From positions 1 to 13,786 of the forward strand of contig JBJHBY010000076.1 of the NCBI GenBank assembly GCA_050485745.1: DNA of 13,786 nt. The letters run 5' to 3'. Below the pieces are notes generated by a model. The model saw only the letters and a list, made by a program, of their open reading frames with translations. It was not told the origin of the DNA and did no database searches. Origin of the DNA: JBJHBY01 sp050485745. Lineage in GTDB: Bacteria; Pseudomonadota; Gammaproteobacteria; Pseudomonadales; CAMLJR01. This document shows, one piece after another, positions 11,824 to 13,786 of this stretch. Numbering within the stretch: the first letter of the stretch is position 1; every line of letters begins with the position of its first letter. The translations under genes and the position numbers were made by a program.

Positions 11824-13786
11824 TCAGTGCCTGACCCGGATGACCCGGGTTACGGCCTTGATGGTGCGGATGCGTTTCATGATGCGGGCGAGGTGCACCC
11901 GGTTGTGGACGCCGATGATCAGGTTGACCGCGCTGACGCGGGGGTCCTCATCCTCGACGGCAATCTTCTTGATGCTGGCCTCGCCGCTGGTGATGCGTGT
12001 GGCGAGCACGGCGATGATACCGCGGGAGCGCTCCAGTTCCACCCGCAGCTCGACACTGAATTCGCCCTCGACGTTGTCGGCCCAGCGCAGCGCCATGGTG
12101 CGCTCGGGCTTGTCGCGGAAGTCGGCGCTGTTGTGGCAGGACTCGGTGTGCACCACCATGCCCTTCTCGGCGCTGATATGGCCGACGATCGGGTCACCGG
12201 GCATTGGGTAGCAGCAGCGCGCGAAGTGCAGCAGAAAGCCCTCGGTGCCGCGGATGACCAGCGGGTCACGGCTGCCGTTGCCGGCGCCGGCAGTGGTGTC
12301 ATCAAGGGCCAGCAGTTGTCGTGCAACGATGGTCGCGACGCGATTGCCGAGGCCGATCTCCTCCAGTACGCGGTCAAGATCATCGTAGCCGGTTTCAGCA
12401 AGCAGGCGTCGGGTCTGGCTTTCCGCAATCTGTTCGAGACTGCTGTCGAGCCCGGCCAGTGCCTTCTCCAGCAGGCGCCGCCCCAGCGCGGTGGCATCTG
12501 CGCGGCGACGGTTCTTCAGGGTGTGGCGAATATGGGTGCGGGCCCTGGCGGTGACCACGAAGTTGAGCCAGGCCGGGTTGGGCTGCGCCCCTGAGGAGGT
12601 GATGATGTCGACGGTCTGGCCGCTCTGCAGGGTTTCCGAGAGCGGCGCCAGGCGCCGGTTGATGCGGCAGGCCACACAGTTGTTGCCGATGTCGGTGTGC
12701 ACCGCGTAGGCGAAGTCCACGGGCGTCGAACCCGAAGGCAATTCAAGAATGTCGCCTCGCGGAGTGAACACGTAGATCTCATCCGGGAACAGATCGATCT
12801 TGACGTTCTCGATGAACTCGAGGGAATCACCGGCGCGCTGCTGCATCTCCAGCAGCCCCTGGACCCAGCGCCTGGCACGGGCGTGGCTGCTGTTGTCGAG
12901 TCCGTTGCCGTTGCTCTTGTACAGCCAGTGGGCGGCGATACCATAGTTGGCCATCTCTTCCATCTCCTCGGTACGGATCTGGATTTCGATGGGCACACCG
13001 TGCATGCCGAACAGGCCGGTGTGCAGGGATTGATAGCCATTCGACTTGGGAATGGCGATGTAGTCCTTGAACTGGCCGGGGACCGGCTTGTACAGGCTGT
13101 GCACACAGCCCAGCACCCGGTAGCAGGTATCCACGCTGTCGACGATGATGCGGAAGGCGTAGAGATCCATGATCTCCGAGAACGACTTGCGCTTGCTCTT
13201 CATCTTGCGATAGATGCTGTACAGGTGCTTCTCGCGGCCGATCACCCGCGCCTGGTGGCCCTCCTGTTCCAGGCAGTGTTCCAGCGCGGCCTTGATCCTT
13301 TCCACCAGTTCGTGGCGGTTGCCCCGGGCGGCCTTGACCGCTGCGCGGATGCGCCGCGCACGCATCGGGTACATGGCCGCGAAGCCCAGGTCCTCGAACT
13401 CCACACGGACATTGTGCATGCCCAGGCGCTGGGCGATGGGGGCGTAGATTTCCAGCGTTTCGCGGGCGATGCGGCGGCGCTTCTCGGGTTTGAGTACGCC
13501 GAGGGTGCGCATGTTGTGCAGGCGGTCCGCCAGCTTGACCAGGATGACGCGGATGTCCTTCGCCATCGCCAGCGCCATCTTCTGGAAATTCTCGGCCTGG
13601 GCCTCGGCGCGGGACTGGAACTCGATCTGGGTCAATTTGCTGACCCCGTCCACGAGCTCTGCGACGGCTTCGCCGAACTGCTCGCCGAGTGCCTGCTTGG
13701 CGATGCCCGTGTCTTCGATCACATCGTGCAGCATGGCGGCCATCAGGCTCTGATGGTCCATGTGCATTTCAGCAAGGATGCCGGCG
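11824..13786 (-). CDS. spoT: Bifunctional (p)ppGpp synthetase/hydrolase SpoT, 5' end missing
   Basis: SpoT controls the alarmone (p)ppGpp during starvation, mainly by hydrolysis and with weaker synthesis. About 653 residues are visible; the frame is open to the window edge (AGILAEMHMD aligns near residue 52 of E. coli SpoT), so roughly 50 N-terminal residues lie outside. Visible in order are the HD hydrolase domain (MLHDVIEDT, later KLADRLHNMRTL and RRRIARETLEIYAPIA), the synthetase domain (REKHLYSIYRKM, DYIAIPKSNGYQSLHT), the TGS domain (DEIYVFTPRGDILELPSG), a helical region, the conserved-cysteine domain (FARCCYPMPGDPI, TESCHNS), and a C-terminal ACT domain. The intact HD motif supports hydrolase activity. 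The synthetase (R/E)x(K/D)D position reads QFKD. The M at 13767 is internal, not the start. ridA follows after 28 bases. Confidence 0.96.
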   Translation of the reverse strand, partial: AGILAEMHMDHQSLMAAMLHDVIEDTGIAKQALGEQFGEAVAELVDGVSKLTQIEFQSRAEAQAENFQKMALAMAKDIRVILVKLADRLHNMRTLGVLKPEKRRRIARETLEIYAPIAQRLGMHNVRVEFEDLGFAAMYPMRARRIRAAVKAARGNRHELVERIKAALEHCLEQEGHQARVIGREKHLYSIYRKMKSKRKSFSEIMDLYAFRIIVDSVDTCYRVLGCVHSLYKPVPGQFKDYIAIPKSNGYQSLHTGLFGMHGVPIEIQIRTEEMEEMANYGIAAHWLYKSNGNGLDNSSHARARRWVQGLLEMQQRAGDSLEFIENVKIDLFPDEIYVFTPRGDILELPSGSTPVDFAYAVHTDIGNNCVACRINRRLAPLSETLQSGQTVDIITSSGAQPNPAWLNFVVTARARTHIRHTLKNRRRADATALGRRLLEKALAGLDSSLEQIAESQTRRLLAETGYDDLDRVLEEIGLGNRVATIVARQLLALDDTTAGAGNGSRDPLVIRGTEGFLLHFARCCYPMPGDPIVGHISAEKGMVVHTESCHNSADFRDKPERTMALRWADNVEGEFSVELRVELERSRGIIAVLATRITSGEASIKKIAVEDEDPRVSAVNLIIGVHNRVHLARIMKRIRTIKAVTRVIRVRH

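Overview
The window is high-GC, densely coding chromosomal DNA from a gammaproteobacterium. The gene content and order resemble the Pseudomonas spoT-ridA ... oxyR-recG ... HU ... rubredoxin reductase ... ubiC neighbourhood, which I know from family knowledge and did not search. This points to Pseudomonadales or a related marine high-GC lineage; I cannot name the genus. Eleven protein-coding genes are supported, plus the start codon of a twelfth at the left edge. No tRNA, rRNA, CRISPR array, insertion sequence, phage gene or attachment site was seen, and no gene-free stretch exceeds about 200 bases.

Left block (1-4601). ubiC (chorismate lyase, minus strand) overlaps by one base the start codon of the next gene, probably ubiA. 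Divergent from it is a single-polypeptide rubredoxin plus rubredoxin reductase. A GC-rich hairpin follows, then a 90-residue HU protein, a DAACS-family symporter with acidic-amino-acid signature residues, and an unrecognised exported helical protein overlapping the symporter stop codon.

Middle block (4586-9270). On the minus strand, oxyR and recG overlap by four bases and are probably one transcript. About 200 bases further on is a gene joining a YbaK/aminoacyl-tRNA deacylase-like domain to an HDOD domain. The oxyR start region carries a perfect 9-9-9 inverted repeat that coincides with its likely promoter and is a strong candidate for OxyR autoregulation.

Right block (9271-13786). Divergent from oxyR is an atypical SDR/epimerase-like protein. 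A separate promoter candidate then precedes a two-gene unit: an orphan family-3 periplasmic binding protein and a small exported protein with a TonB-box-like segment. Converging on these from the right are ridA and spoT (5' end cut off by the window edge), 28 bases apart and probably cotranscribed.

Functionally the window mixes ubiquinone entry (UbiC), electron transfer to rubredoxin-dependent enzymes, peroxide sensing (OxyR), replication-fork repair (RecG), nucleoid structure (HU), stringent response (SpoT) and enamine/imine detoxification (RidA). Most of it is conserved core. The least explained parts are the rubredoxin-reductase fusion, the orphan binding protein with its small exported partner, the YbaK-HDOD protein and the exported protein at 3857-4579.
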